Positions 1-8,062 are shown, counted from the first letter of the stretch. The stretch: DNA of 50,425 nt from an uncultured Paraglaciecola sp. (GCF_937123705.1 NZ_CAKZKO010000073.1:1-50425), one strand, 5' to 3'. Numbers and translations are program-made. Notes: generated by a model not told the origin, from the letters alone.

Positions 1-315
1 GACCAGTTGCAATAAAAACCACTTTTGCTTTTGTCCAATACAAACAGGATTACTTCCCTGCCTAATCAGTCGTTTAGGTAGTTTGTAACGCAGCCAATTT
101 TTGGTTACTGCCAAAATTTTTACATGTTCTGGTCGTAAACCTACTTCTTCATGGAGTTCGCGATACATTGTTTGTTCGGCAGTTTCACCTTCATCGATTC
201 CGCCTTGCGGAAACTGCCAAGAATGTTGCCCATAGCGTCGGGCCCAAAAAACTTGACCTAACTCGTTGCAAATCACTATACCAACATTGGGGCGGAATCC
301 TTCGGCATCAATCAC
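1..315 (-). CDS. rppH: RNA pyrophosphohydrolase RppH (N-terminal 105 residues, cut by window edge)
   Basis: RppH removes pyrophosphate from triphosphorylated mRNA 5' ends and so triggers RNase E decay. The visible part starts [14 protein letters not shown], carries the Nudix box at residues 38-60 (GG then REL.EEVGL, the metal-binding helix) and runs off the left edge within the [10 protein letters not shown] block that is conserved in RppH. The start is a GTG at 315-313; the protein from there lines up with residue 1 of the E. coli enzyme, and no ATG is available. It is divergent from mutH, the same pairing seen in E. coli. The family call is very secure; the C-terminus is not in the window. 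Confidence 0.95.
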   Translation of the reverse strand, partial: MIDAEGFRPNVGIVICNELGQVFWARRYGQHSWQFPQGGIDEGETAEQTMYRELHEEVGLRPEHVKILAVTKNWLRYKLPKRLIRQGSNPVCIGQKQKWFLLQLV

Positions 316-417
316 TTAGACTCCCGAGAACTCTTAACTTTTAATATGCTTCATTCTTCCATAAACTACTGCTCATTCAAAGAAATAAAAAATATATCGC
401 GCAAATCAAATACGCCA

Positions 418-1101
418 ATGAAAATATTTAGCATACCTAATGCCGAACCTCAATCTATCCATGAATTAATGCTAAGAGCGGAGGCTTTAGCAGGTTTAAC
501 TTTAGGTGAACTAGCAGCCATGGCGGAGGTAAAGGTGCCCATAAATTTCAAGCGAGAAAAAGGCTGGACCGGGCAACTGATTGAACATTGTTTAGGGGCC
601 AGTGCCGGCTCTAAGACACAACAGGACTTTGCAACGTTAGGGGTTGAATTAAAAACCATTCCCATAAACGAACTAGGTAAACCTTTAGAAACGACCTACG
701 TATGTTATGCGCCGTTGACCAATATCGCAGGTATCGAATGGCACAGCAGCAGTGTTAAAAACAAGATCCAAAAAGTGCTGTGGGTTCCAATTGATGGCAG
801 AAGAGAAATTTCCCCGCAAAACAGGTGTATTGCCACCCCTTTTTTGTGGACCCCTAATACACTTCAAGACATGCAATTACGCAACGATTGGGAAGAATTA
901 ATGGAATTAATCGCTCTAGGCGAGGTAGAAAATATTACTGCCAAACATGGTCAATATCTGCAGTTACGCCCTAAGGCTGCTAACGGCAGCGCACTAACCC
1001 AAGGCATTGGAAAAAATGGCCAAGTTATTCAAACTCGACCAAGAGGCTTTTATTTGAAGAAAGAGTTTACCCACATCATCCTAGAAAATGCTTTTAGTTA
1101 A
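418..1101 (+). CDS. mutH: DNA mismatch repair endonuclease MutH
   Basis: MutH nicks the unmethylated strand at hemimethylated GATC sites after activation by MutS-MutL. From the ATG at 418 the protein is 227 residues, close to the 229 of E. coli. The catalytic set falls at the E. coli numbers: E56, D70, E77 and K79 in the pattern D-x6-ELK, within LGASAGSK...VELKTIP. The C-terminal PRGFYLKKEFT is also typical. An in-frame ATG at 346 would add 24 residues with no family counterpart and would crowd the divergent rppH start, so 418 is preferred; the ribosome binding site is weak in both cases. Presence of MutH implies Dam-directed strand discrimination in this organism. Confidence 0.96.
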   Translation: MKIFSIPNAEPQSIHELMLRAEALAGLTLGELAAMAEVKVPINFKREKGWTGQLIEHCLGASAGSKTQQDFATLGVELKTIPINELGKPLETTYVCYAPLTNIAGIEWHSSSVKNKIQKVLWVPIDGRREISPQNRCIATPFLWTPNTLQDMQLRNDWEELMELIALGEVENITAKHGQYLQLRPKAANGSALTQGIGKNGQVIQTRPRGFYLKKEFTHIILENAFS

Positions 1102-1148
1102 TCCTAACTCTAGATAAGCAGCGTACAAAAAATCCCGTTTATCTCTGA

Positions 1149-1487
1149 TTATTCCCGTGTCAGCACTTCTAACAGTTCAATTTCAAAGGTGAGATTAGCG
1201 TTAGGTGGGATCATATTACCAATTTGACGCTCGCCATAGGCTAAATGAGCCGGCACCTGTAAACGACGCTTCCCCCCTACCCTCATATCCTTTAACCCTA
1301 AGATCCAACCTTGAATAACCCTTTTGTTACTAAGTACAGTTTGAAAAGGGGTGTCCTTTTTGTAAGACGAATCAAACTCAGTGCCATCTTCTAGCCAGCC
1401 TCTATAGTGCGCCGTTATCAAGGCGCCCCGTTCGGCTTTTTTACCTGTGCCTGCTACCAAATCTTCGATTTTTAGTTGTTGTTGCAT
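1149..1487 (-). CDS. FKBP-type peptidyl-prolyl cis-trans isomerase
   Basis: A 112-residue single FKBP domain that speeds cis-trans isomerisation of proline bonds. Visible hallmarks are HYRGWLEDGTEFDSS (about residues 27-41), RVIQGWILGL (about 56-65), GGKRRLQVPAHLAYG (about 71-85) and the closing FEIELLEV strand. There is no signal peptide, so it should be cytoplasmic. The usual active-site tryptophan (VIxGW) is kept. It stands alone, convergent with mutH (47 bases between stops). It resembles the small stand-alone FKBPs of gammaproteobacteria more than FkpA or SlyD, because it lacks a dimerisation domain or a metal-binding tail. Confidence 0.92.
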   Translation of the reverse strand: MQQQLKIEDLVAGTGKKAERGALITAHYRGWLEDGTEFDSSYKKDTPFQTVLSNKRVIQGWILGLKDMRVGGKRRLQVPAHLAYGERQIGNMIPPNANLTFEIELLEVLTRE

Positions 1488-1639
1488 ATTTATTTATTCA
1501 TGGTCAATTAGAGTGAAAGTATACCTTGTAACTCGCTCAGTAGGTAAACTGCTAGGATTAGTCACTGAAAAATTTAAGGGCTCACAAAATGGTTATGAGC
1601 ACTTCAAAGCTGAATGGGTCATGACTAAGGTTAGTATTA

Positions 1640-2548
1640 TTAGCCGTGACTTCTGTTAACCCTTAACCAATAGGTAACACACATTAAGCCAACACCTATC
1701 AATGTTGCTATTGCACTCACTTTTGATGATATAAGCGAAAATACGATAAATTTAGGCGACTCAATATCGGCAAAATCATGGGGCAACATACTTTCACTAA
1801 ATGAAAAATAATCGTGCAACAGAGTTGAGATAAAACGTCCATCAAGGTGCAAGTATTCTACGATAAACGATTCCACCAGTATGATGGCCACTAAGGGTAA
1901 CACTGCCCATAAAAACGGTGCTTTATAAGCAAACATAGACGCCAGCATTAACCAAGCAAATACGGGAAACATCCATAACGCATAGGGCAATAAATTTAAC
2001 CAAATAGCCGCTAAATTAGTGAAAATTTCGGCATTTACCCATATCCCCCACAAGGATACATCGTATCCAACCGACAATACCGTGCATGCAATTAATCCTA
2101 AAACTAGAAATACAAACACCACAAATGTGGCGGCTAACATAAATATTGCCGGTACCACTAATGCTCCAGTCATCAGTTTAACTGTTACGGTTAACGCATC
2201 AGACACCGGCAACGAGCGCCAAAAATATACCGATAAATCACGCCTTTCGTCGAATAAACAAGTAGTAAAGTAATAAAGCTGGAAAACCAAAGCTACCATA
2301 ACAAACGGGATAAACACGCCCATAAGAGCCCCAAGAAAAAAGCGTGCTACGCCCTCTATATTCTCTAAATTTTCCACATTGGCTGCGCTCTCTAACACTC
2401 GAGAAAAGGGCGAATCATCTAGCAATAACAAGTTAATAAAAGGTATCGCTATTATAAATGTAGCAATGATCACAGGCACCCAAAACAAGGTTTTTTTGAA
2501 CTCCCATATTTCCTTTCTAAAGCTGGTGGTGATTTGTGCATAATTCAT
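1640..2548 (-). CDS. ABC transporter permease of a GntR/ATPase/permease operon
   Basis: A 302-residue integral membrane protein with about six hydrophobic segments: one near residues 20-45, a long one near 90-115 after GALMGVFIPF, pairs near 130-175 and 195-240, and the last near 275-295. The look is ABC-2 type. It is the third gene of a leftward operon; its ATG overlaps the ATPase stop by 4 bases, so translation is probably coupled. The segment DERRDLSVYFWRSLPVSD is the cytoplasmic loop often seen in permeases of YtrA-controlled ABC systems. The substrate is unknown; cell-envelope stress or antibiotic export is a common role for such operons but is not shown here. Confidence 0.8.
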   Translation of the reverse strand: MNYAQITTSFRKEIWEFKKTLFWVPVIIATFIIAIPFINLLLLDDSPFSRVLESAANVENLENIEGVARFFLGALMGVFIPFVMVALVFQLYYFTTCLFDERRDLSVYFWRSLPVSDALTVTVKLMTGALVVPAIFMLAATFVVFVFLVLGLIACTVLSVGYDVSLWGIWVNAEIFTNLAAIWLNLLPYALWMFPVFAWLMLASMFAYKAPFLWAVLPLVAIILVESFIVEYLHLDGRFISTLLHDYFSFSESMLPHDFADIESPKFIVFSLISSKVSAIATLIGVGLMCVTYWLRVNRSHG

Positions 2549-3405
2549 AGCTTGGTCTCCTGTGTCATCACCCCAACAAAAATATCTGCCAAAGTTGCTG
2601 AACTAACGTTACCTAGAGTATTGAGTTTTACTGGATCAGCACTATCAAATAACATACTAGTTATGCCCATCATGCTATTTGTCATTATGGGATTTAGCGA
2701 ACTAGCCTGATCCAAATGTTCATTGTCTACAGCAAGTAATTTAAACCGATTTCGCATGTCGTCTACGCTCTGAGTCAAGACAATCTGTCCTTCGCGTATA
2801 AATGCCACATCTGTCAATATATGCTCTATTTCTTCAATTTGATGGGTGGTGACTATGATGCATTTATCGTCAGCATAAAAATCTTCCAATAAATGAGTGT
2901 AGAACTGCCGGCGTGTCAAAATGTCCAAGCCAAGTGTCGGTTCATCCAATATCAATATCTTTGCATCCACGGCCAAGATGATCGCAAGGTGGAGTTGAGT
3001 AACCATACCCTTGGATAAGGTTTTAACCTTAGCGGTTGCAGGTATATTGGTTTTAGCCAAAAACATTTCGGCCTTATGTCGATCAAAATTGGGATGTACA
3101 CCTTGCATATAGGTCAATACTTGATTGACTTTTATCCATTTAGGTAAAACCGCCACATCTGCAATATAGGCCACCTCTTCAAGCATTTTTTTCCTGTTTT
3201 TTCTGGGGTTGAAACCCAAAACATCCACATCGCCTTCATACATGGTTAACCCTAACAATGCCTGTAAACAGGTGGTTTTACCTGCGCCATTTGGTCCAAC
3301 CACCCCTAAAATTTGCCCCGCTTTTAGAGTCAAATTAACATCTTTAAGTACCTGCTTATTTCTATAGGACTTGTACAATCCTGAAATCGATAACATGGCA
3401 GTCAT
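2545..3405 (-). CDS. ABC transporter ATP-binding protein
   Basis: A 286-residue ATPase that powers the permease encoded next to it. Walker A is GPNGAGKTT (about residues 37-45), the signature is the variant LSKGM (instead of LSGGQ), Walker B is ILILDEPTLGLD, and the switch histidine lies in VTTHQIEE. A perfect Shine-Dalgarno AAGGAGG sits inside the 3' end of the upstream GntR gene, 8 bases before the ATG, and the two genes share one base (TAATG), so they are co-translated. The C-terminal 60 residues after the ATPase core have no motif I recognise. Confidence 0.9.
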   Translation of the reverse strand: MTAMLSISGLYKSYRNKQVLKDVNLTLKAGQILGVVGPNGAGKTTCLQALLGLTMYEGDVDVLGFNPRKNRKKMLEEVAYIADVAVLPKWIKVNQVLTYMQGVHPNFDRHKAEMFLAKTNIPATAKVKTLSKGMVTQLHLAIILAVDAKILILDEPTLGLDILTRRQFYTHLLEDFYADDKCIIVTTHQIEEIEHILTDVAFIREGQIVLTQSVDDMRNRFKLLAVDNEHLDQASSLNPIMTNSMMGITSMLFDSADPVKLNTLGNVSSATLADIFVGVMTQETKL

Positions 3406-3767
3406 TATTGAGCCTCCTTAGTTGTGCGCGGCAGCTCATCAATTGAAAGCTGTAATCGTGAAATCTTTTGCAAAATCAAAGGCCATTCGCTGCTTAAGAA
3501 AGAAGAGCGTTGTTTTATCAATATGCTCTTTGGAGCACCAAATTTTACAAATAATCCTTTGCCTCTTTGTTTTTCAACATAATGTTCATCCTGAAGCATT
3601 TGATATGCTTTAGAAATTGTCAGTGGATTGAGTTGATACTCTGCGGCCACCTTCCTAACAGAAGGCAGCGCCTCCCCTTCTTTGATGTGACCATCCAGAA
3701 TGCGTGTTATCACTTGTTGATAAAGCTGAATATAAATTGGGGAGTCCCCATTCCAATTTACGGTCAT
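3405..3767 (-). CDS. GntR-family transcriptional regulator, YtrA subfamily
   Basis: A 120-residue regulator: a winged helix of the GntR type at about residues 8-75 (PIYIQLYQQVITRILDG, then LPSVRKVAAEYQLNPLTISKAYQML) and only a short C-terminal helical part, which is the YtrA architecture without a ligand-binding domain. It is the first gene of an operon with an ATPase and a permease, so it most likely represses its own operon until a signal is present. The signal cannot be read from sequence. Start: the ATG at 3767 precedes the conserved N-terminus directly. Confidence 0.9.
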   Translation of the reverse strand: MTVNWNGDSPIYIQLYQQVITRILDGHIKEGEALPSVRKVAAEYQLNPLTISKAYQMLQDEHYVEKQRGKGLFVKFGAPKSILIKQRSSFLSSEWPLILQKISRLQLSIDELPRTTKEAQ

Positions 3768-3796
3768 TTATTACTCCAACGAATAGCTTTCCAGTA

Positions 3797-3810
3797 GTGT
3801 TATACATCAC
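3797..3810 (-). promoter_or_regulatory. Candidate operator/promoter of the GntR operon
   Basis: The 14 bases GTGTTATACATCAC form an imperfect dyad (5 of 7 pairs match) 29 bases upstream of the GntR start. On the minus strand they contain TATAAC, a possible -10. YtrA-type regulators bind dyads in their own promoters, so this is a plausible autoregulatory site, but the match is weak and no convincing -35 was found. Confidence 0.25.
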
Positions 3811-3913
3811 CAACACACCAAAAGCGATTGTTTTTCATTCGTTATTTGTAAGTATTCATGAGATTTACCTAGTTCTAAAACCAACCTGTATAATTAGAAT
3901 GTTAGGATTATAC

Positions 3914-4945
3914 CTAAGATGTAAGTTTCCATGTTGGAAACCACCTTTTCTGGAATTGAAAAGCAATCAAGCCAGCTAGCACTAAAGCACTTCCTTGATA
4001 TATGCGTCCCATCATATCTGAGTGCTCGCCATGGGATAATTGTAGTTCCCAGTCAAAGTATTGAAACAAAAAGTCTAGCGCTAACCCAGCCACAACCGCG
4101 CTACACACTATTGATAGCAAATACAAACCGAGTTCGCGTTTACCGAGTTCGTTTTTAATTACCATCAAAGTAGCAATATTAGTGGCGGGCCCAGTCAACA
4201 TAAATACTAAAGCGGCACCAGGTGTGATACCAGATAACAGCAGACCTACAGCAATAGGTGTGGATGCGGTAGCACAGACGTACATAGGAATAGATATCAA
4301 AACTACCACTAACATAGCCACTATTCCCTGAGCGTACTGATTTAAAAAATCTTCTGGCACTAATGTAGTAACAACAGCAGCAAAAAAAATACCAATCAAA
4401 AACCACGACATAAAGTCTCGCAGCAATTGACCATAACCAAAGACCAAGGCGGCTTTAAATTTAGCTGGTATGGAAGTGGGTGCATTGCTGGCTTTATGAC
4501 AACAGCTATTGGCTGGCTGGGTTGGTTGTTCTGGTTCGGTTACCACCTCATCTTTACCAAATAACAGAACTAACATACCTGTGACTATGGCAGAACTAAT
4601 AGCAGCAATGGGTCTAGCCACCGCCATAATCGGCCCCATCAATGCGTAAGTAATCCCAATAGAATCTACGCCCGTTTCAGGCGTGGCCACCAAAAAACTC
4701 GCAGTGCTAGCTTTGCTGGCACCACTTCGTCTAATACCCATAGCCACGGGAATAACTGAACATGAACACAAAGGTAAAGGTGCGCCTATAAGCGCAGCAT
4801 TTACCACTGAGTTTTTACTACCGAGTGTTTTCTCGACCCAAGTCCTTGGGATCCATTGGTTTATCATGCCCGCAATAAACATTCCTAGTAGTAAAAAGGG
4901 AGCCGACTCAGTAAAAAGCAGCACAAAATTTGAGAAAAGTTCCAT
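3914..4945 (-). CDS. Cu/Zn-type efflux permease (SO_0444 / UPF0718 family)
   Basis: A permease of about 343 residues with roughly eight to ten membrane segments. The motif PLPLCSCSVIPVA early in the protein, with its Cys-x-Cys pair, and the second half-repeat containing SIPMYVCATASTPIA and LTGPATNIATL are typical of the YraQ/UPF0718 permeases, which include the SO_0444 heavy-metal efflux group. The middle loop holds a Cys-Cys-His cluster (SCCHKA) that could bind metal. I chose the ATG at 4945; the ATG at 4984 would start inside the upstream regulator gene. The gene follows the MerR regulator by 5 bases and shares its metal-controlled promoter, supporting a role in Zn or Cu efflux. The exact metal is an inference. 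Confidence 0.85.
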   Translation of the reverse strand: MELFSNFVLLFTESAPFLLLGMFIAGMINQWIPRTWVEKTLGSKNSVVNAALIGAPLPLCSCSVIPVAMGIRRSGASKASTASFLVATPETGVDSIGITYALMGPIMAVARPIAAISSAIVTGMLVLLFGKDEVVTEPEQPTQPANSCCHKASNAPTSIPAKFKAALVFGYGQLLRDFMSWFLIGIFFAAVVTTLVPEDFLNQYAQGIVAMLVVVLISIPMYVCATASTPIAVGLLLSGITPGAALVFMLTGPATNIATLMVIKNELGKRELGLYLLSIVCSAVVAGLALDFLFQYFDWELQLSHGEHSDMMGRIYQGSALVLAGLIAFQFQKRWFPTWKLTS

Positions 4946-4950
4946 ATAGA

Positions 4951-5349
4951 TTAGTCCTGCTCCAAACGAGAAATAATTGAACAAAACTCAGCACTTTGTT
5001 CACCTCCACAACAAAAACTCTCTAGTTGTTGCAAGGTTGCTTGCATCAGTTTTAGCTGTGCAATTTGCTGAGTGATATTGGCTATTTTGGTACTTGTTAT
5101 AAGCTTAGCTTCTGCGCAAACATGCTGGCTCTTATCATGCTTAATAGCTAATAGAGTGGCCGTTTCAGCCAAACTAAAACCGCATTCTTTACAACGCTTA
5201 ATAAACATGGCGGTTGTTAAATCATCTTGAGAATAAACCCGATAATTGCTTGCGCTACGCATAGAAGCACTGAGCAAACCAGTTTTTTCATAATAACGCA
5301 ATGTATGGGCGCTGATACCAGAGCGCTTGGCTAACTCGCTTATTTTCAT
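4951..5349 (-). CDS. MerR-family metal-responsive regulator, ZntR-like
   Basis: A 132-residue MerR-type activator: winged helix MKISELAKRSGISAHTLRYY at residues 1-20, then the long dimerisation helix and a C-terminal metal loop. Cysteines lie as in ZntR: one in HVCAEAK at the start of the dimer helix, then the Cys-Cys-Gly-Gly loop and a later FCSI cysteine. This favours zinc over copper sensing (CueR has a C-x7-C loop and no Cys-Cys pair). The ATG at 5349 is chosen because the predicted transcript starts near 5376, so the upstream ATG at 5376 would have almost no leader. It is the first gene of an operon with the efflux permease. Confidence 0.9.
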   Translation of the reverse strand: MKISELAKRSGISAHTLRYYEKTGLLSASMRSASNYRVYSQDDLTTAMFIKRCKECGFSLAETATLLAIKHDKSQHVCAEAKLITSTKIANITQQIAQLKLMQATLQQLESFCCGGEQSAEFCSIISRLEQD

Positions 5350-5382
5350 ACTTTTTAGATCTTCATTCCATTTCATATGCTG

Positions 5383-5414
5383 ATTATAATCCTTAGAGTC
5401 ACATCTAAGGTCAA
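5383..5414 (-). promoter_or_regulatory. MerR-type promoter and operator of the zinc/copper efflux operon
   Basis: Reading the minus strand: -35 TTGACC (5414-5409), a 20-base spacer, then -10 TATAAT (5388-5383). The spacer holds the dyad CCTTAGA-TGTGAC-TCTAAGG (5410-5391, perfect 7-base arms). Over-long spacers of 19-20 bases with a dyad between the hexamers are the hallmark of promoters untwisted by MerR-family activators; ZntR promoters use 20. The transcript should begin near 5376 and drive the regulator and the permease together. Confidence 0.85.
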
Positions 5415-5528
5415 GCGGTTATTTGTTCCCATTGATTTAGGACAAGTTATGCCAACAAATTATTCGTCGCCTAGTAAAATACCAATAGTAAATTACACTT
5501 AGGAAGAATTAATAACTGGCAGAAGACT

Positions 5529-6377
5529 ATGAAAATGAACCCTTTATTTTTGATTGTGCTTTTATTTTTTGTTGTTAGTGCATGTAAACCCAACTCATCC
5601 CCCCAAGACCCTGCATCTACAAAGGTTGCAGTTGATACCAAAGAAACACTCACCAACCAAGAGAAGCAGGCGGCTAACAACTGCCAATTTGTTCTTGGAT
5701 TTGACGCCTGGGAGCCATACCAATATGTGGATGTCGGCGATCGTGTTGCTGGCCTTGATATTGAATTGGTTGCAGCAGTAATTGCCGGAATGGGATGTCA
5801 ATTAACATATCAGCAAGGCACCTGGGTGGACTTGCTCGCCTCTCTCAAAAAAGGTGAAGTCGATATTTTACTCGGTGCATCCAAAACAGAGGCCAGAGAG
5901 CAATTCGCCTATTTTAGCGATGCTTATCGAATGGAAGAGTTCTCCTTGTATATTCGAAAAGATGATAACACACACAGCGATTATCAAACCTTATCGGAAT
6001 TTGTCGACAATGGTAGCCGCATTGGCATAGTTGAAGATTATGTCTATGGCCCAGAAATCACAGCCCTGCTAGATGATCCTGATACATCTCAGTTTTTCGT
6101 TAGCGCTATAATGGGCGAAATCAATGTGGCGAGATTACTAGATTCAGACATAGATGGATATCTTGAAGATAGCTTTGTGGGTGCTTCAATACTAAGGCGA
6201 AAAGCACTATCAAACCTCATAGTCGCTCAAGGCATCACTATACAAACCGGTAATGCTTACGTCATGTTCAGTCAAAAGAGTGTGACGCCAAAACAACTAG
6301 CAGCCTTTAATGTACAACTGAAAAATGTAAAAAACGCCACAATCTATCAAGATATTTTGGAGAAGTATTCATACTAA
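5529..6377 (+). CDS. Orphan solute-binding lipoprotein (SBP_bac_3 fold)
   Basis: A 282-residue lipoprotein: a lipobox VSAC with the lipidated cysteine at residue 19, then a linker, then a periplasmic binding domain of the polar amino-acid type (FDAWEPYQY, VAGLDIELVAAVIAGMGC, WVDLLASLKKGEVDILLG, REQFAYFSDAYRMEEF). The usual ligand loop order of family 3 binding proteins is visible. No permease or ATPase gene is next to it, so it is not clearly part of an importer; it may feed a distant transporter or act as a sensor. The ligand is unknown. An alternative ATG two codons later changes nothing. Confidence 0.82.
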   Translation: MKMNPLFLIVLLFFVVSACKPNSSPQDPASTKVAVDTKETLTNQEKQAANNCQFVLGFDAWEPYQYVDVGDRVAGLDIELVAAVIAGMGCQLTYQQGTWVDLLASLKKGEVDILLGASKTEAREQFAYFSDAYRMEEFSLYIRKDDNTHSDYQTLSEFVDNGSRIGIVEDYVYGPEITALLDDPDTSQFFVSAIMGEINVARLLDSDIDGYLEDSFVGASILRRKALSNLIVAQGITIQTGNAYVMFSQKSVTPKQLAAFNVQLKNVKNATIYQDILEKYSY

Positions 6378-6408
6378 ATGCCGACACTGTGATTTCTACA
6401 CTTAAAAG

Positions 6409-6437
6409 ACTTATTTTATTTGACCAATAAAATAAGT
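6409..6437. terminator. Perfect AT-rich inverted repeat after the binding-protein gene
   Basis: ACTTATTTTATT and AATAAAATAAGT are perfect 12-base arms around the loop TGACC, starting 31 bases after the stop of the upstream gene. The position suits a transcription terminator, but the stem is almost pure A-T and no clear T-run follows, so an operator is also possible. Confidence 0.45.
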
Positions 6438-6648
6438 GCCCGAACAACAAGAGCTCTAAGCTGTACTCTTATGTTTTTCGGGTTTCACCGTTATTTTATT
6501 AGCCCCGTGCATGACATGGGTTTATGCTCAGCTTGCACATTGAAGGCACACATAAAGCCCTTGATGACATTTAGCTTTCAATATTTAAAAAAAAGCTCCA
6601 ATCCAAAAATTTAAATCAATATGTACAACCACTTTTATAGGACGCGTA

Positions 6649-7086
6649 ATGGACAAGTTCATGCAAGCAGCAATCGAAGAAGCACAACTAGGACTAAGCG
6701 AAGGCGGGATCCCCATAGGTTCTGTTATTGTGCACAACAATAAAATAATTGGTCGTGGGCACAATCGTCGGGTGCAAAATGGTAGCCCTATTTTACACGG
6801 CGAAATGGATGCTTTTGAAAATGCAGGGCGGCAATCAGCTCAGACCTACCGAGAGTCAACTATATACACCACCTTGTCGCCCTGCGCTATGTGCTCAGGT
6901 GCCATCATCTTATATGGGATCAATCGGGTAGTAGTTGGCGAGAACCAAACATTTTTAGGCGAAGAAGCCTTGCTTGAATCTAAAAGTATTGCAGTAGAAG
7001 TGTTACAAAGCCAAGAATGCATTGACTTAATGAAGCGATTTATTAAGGCTAATCCAACACTTTGGAATGAAGATATTGGTGAGTAA
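6649..7086 (+). CDS. Cytosine deaminase of the yeast Fcy1 type
   Basis: A 145-residue zinc deaminase that should turn cytosine into uracil (and ammonia). The zinc ligands are H50 in HGE, C79 and C82 in SPCAMC, and E52 is the proton shuttle. Beyond the general CDA fold, the protein shares many blocks with the yeast enzyme: EAQLG...GGIPIG, GRGHN (N39 matches the cytosine-contacting N51), IYTTLSPC, YGI.R.VVGEN.F, and the C-terminal W139, D142 and EDIGE that close over the base. Typical bacterial TadA or guanine deaminases lack this tail. No purine/pyrimidine permease is adjacent. Start ATG 6649 follows the weak leader AGGACGCGTA. Family certain, cytosine specificity well supported by these residues. 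Confidence 0.88.
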   Translation: MDKFMQAAIEEAQLGLSEGGIPIGSVIVHNNKIIGRGHNRRVQNGSPILHGEMDAFENAGRQSAQTYRESTIYTTLSPCAMCSGAIILYGINRVVVGENQTFLGEEALLESKSIAVEVLQSQECIDLMKRFIKANPTLWNEDIGE

Positions 7087-7122
7087 AGACAAAATAACAA
7101 GACTAGAGGAGTAAAATAACAA

Positions 7123-7152
7123 ACTCAATGTTAAAAATACTATACATTGAGT
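7123..7152. promoter_or_regulatory. Inverted repeat upstream of the membrane protein/XRE pair, candidate operator
   Basis: ACTCAATGT and ACATTGAGT are perfect 9-base arms spaced by 12 bases, ending 45 bases before the ATG at 7198. The arms are centred 21 bases apart, two helical turns, as expected for a dimeric regulator. The XRE protein encoded two genes downstream is the obvious candidate binder. It could instead be a terminator for the deaminase gene, though no T-run follows. Confidence 0.45.
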
Positions 7153-7197
7153 AAAATTAGGTTTACTCTTCACCTTTAATTACTAAGAAGGTGATTT

Positions 7198-7668
7198 ATG
7201 CCTATGTCCTTTCGAGAAAAAAGTATTTGGATTTCTTTACTCAGCTCTGTGGTTATTTTTGGCAACTATTTTTTTAATATCATTACATTACCAAGTCTAC
7301 CTGTAGAGGTTGCGAAGTTAACAGTGCTAGGGTTTTCTATTCGAGCAATTATATTCATCATTATTGTAGAAACATTTTTTCAGGTAACCCTTGCCATATG
7401 CAATCGCAAAGAAGCAGAACTCGATGCAGATGAAAGAGATAAACTGTTCCAATATAAAAGTAATAGCGTAAGTTATTCAATATTAATTATTGGTGTATTT
7501 ATGACATTAGGATTAATTGTTTTAATGGAAATAAATCCAGCAATAGTGGACCAATTTAGTGCTCTCAAAGTACCGCTTTTAACGATGCAAGTTTTACTTT
7601 TTAGCTTCATCTTTTCTGAAGTAATTCGATTTTCAACTCAACTCTATTTTTACAGAAGTAGTGAATAA
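7198..7668 (+). CDS. Four-helix membrane protein, DUF2178-like, partner of an XRE regulator
   Basis: A 156-residue inner-membrane protein with four hydrophobic segments at about residues 10-30, 45-68, 95-118 and 126-148. Between segments two and three lies a charged loop with the motif DADERDK, which is the recurring mark of small membrane proteins (DUF2178-like) coded next to short XRE regulators. A good Shine-Dalgarno (AAGGTGA) sits 4-7 bases before the ATG. Its stop overlaps the start of the regulator by 8 bases, so the pair is one unit. The biochemical role is not known; in such pairs the membrane protein may control the regulator, which is inference. Confidence 0.7.
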   Translation: MPMSFREKSIWISLLSSVVIFGNYFFNIITLPSLPVEVAKLTVLGFSIRAIIFIIIVETFFQVTLAICNRKEAELDADERDKLFQYKSNSVSYSILIIGVFMTLGLIVLMEINPAIVDQFSALKVPLLTMQVLLFSFIFSEVIRFSTQLYFYRSSE

Positions 7669-7885
7669 ATTGGCAACACTTCCAATCAAAAATAAAATCC
7701 GAGAATTGCGCTTTTTTGCTGATGAAATGACGCAACAGGAGCTTGCAGAATTAGTCGGCGTAACTCGACAGACTATTATGGCAATTGAAAAGTGTAAGTA
7801 CTCACCAACTTTAGAAGTATCCTTCCGAATTGCTGAAGTGTTTGGCCAATCTCTTGAAGAGGTGTTTCAATATCAGTCGTTGTAA
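7661..7885 (+). CDS. Small XRE-family (Cro/CI HTH) regulator
   Basis: A 74-residue protein that is almost entirely one helix-turn-helix: NKIRELRFFADEMTQQELAE, then VGVTRQTIMAIEKCKYSPTL and the closing helix FRIAEVFGQSLEEVF. This is the minimal YozG-like XRE form. It starts at GTG within the end of the membrane-protein gene (8-base overlap), so translation is probably coupled. It likely regulates its own promoter through the dyad at 7123-7152; that is inference. Confidence 0.88.
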   Translation: MNKLATLPIKNKIRELRFFADEMTQQELAELVGVTRQTIMAIEKCKYSPTLEVSFRIAEVFGQSLEEVFQYQSL

Positions 7886-8062
7886 TTCTATCCTGAAATT
7901 TAATCAAGGATGATTTGCTTTAGCCCGTAGAAAAATGCAATTTCTATACATGTAAACACAAAGATGTAATTACTCACTTCTTGTTTGAAGCAGGAAAATA
8001 TTGATAAGTTAGCGTTCGCTACTTTATATTGCAATTAGCTAGTTAGATTTAAGGTCATTAAA

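Noticed and set aside
3902..3917. TTAGG-ATTATA-CCTAA repeat at the end of the efflux permease gene
   Set aside because: Five-base arms that include the stop codon, no T-run; too weak to call a terminator.
4179..4406. 75-residue frame antisense to codon phase in the efflux permease gene
   Set aside because: It lies wholly inside a well-supported membrane-protein gene and its composition (Phe/Tyr/Cys-rich) is the usual shifted-frame artefact.
6420..6614. 64-codon frame after the binding-protein gene
   Set aside because: It starts at TTG inside a perfect inverted repeat, has no ribosome site and shows no protein-like pattern; the region is better explained as intergenic.
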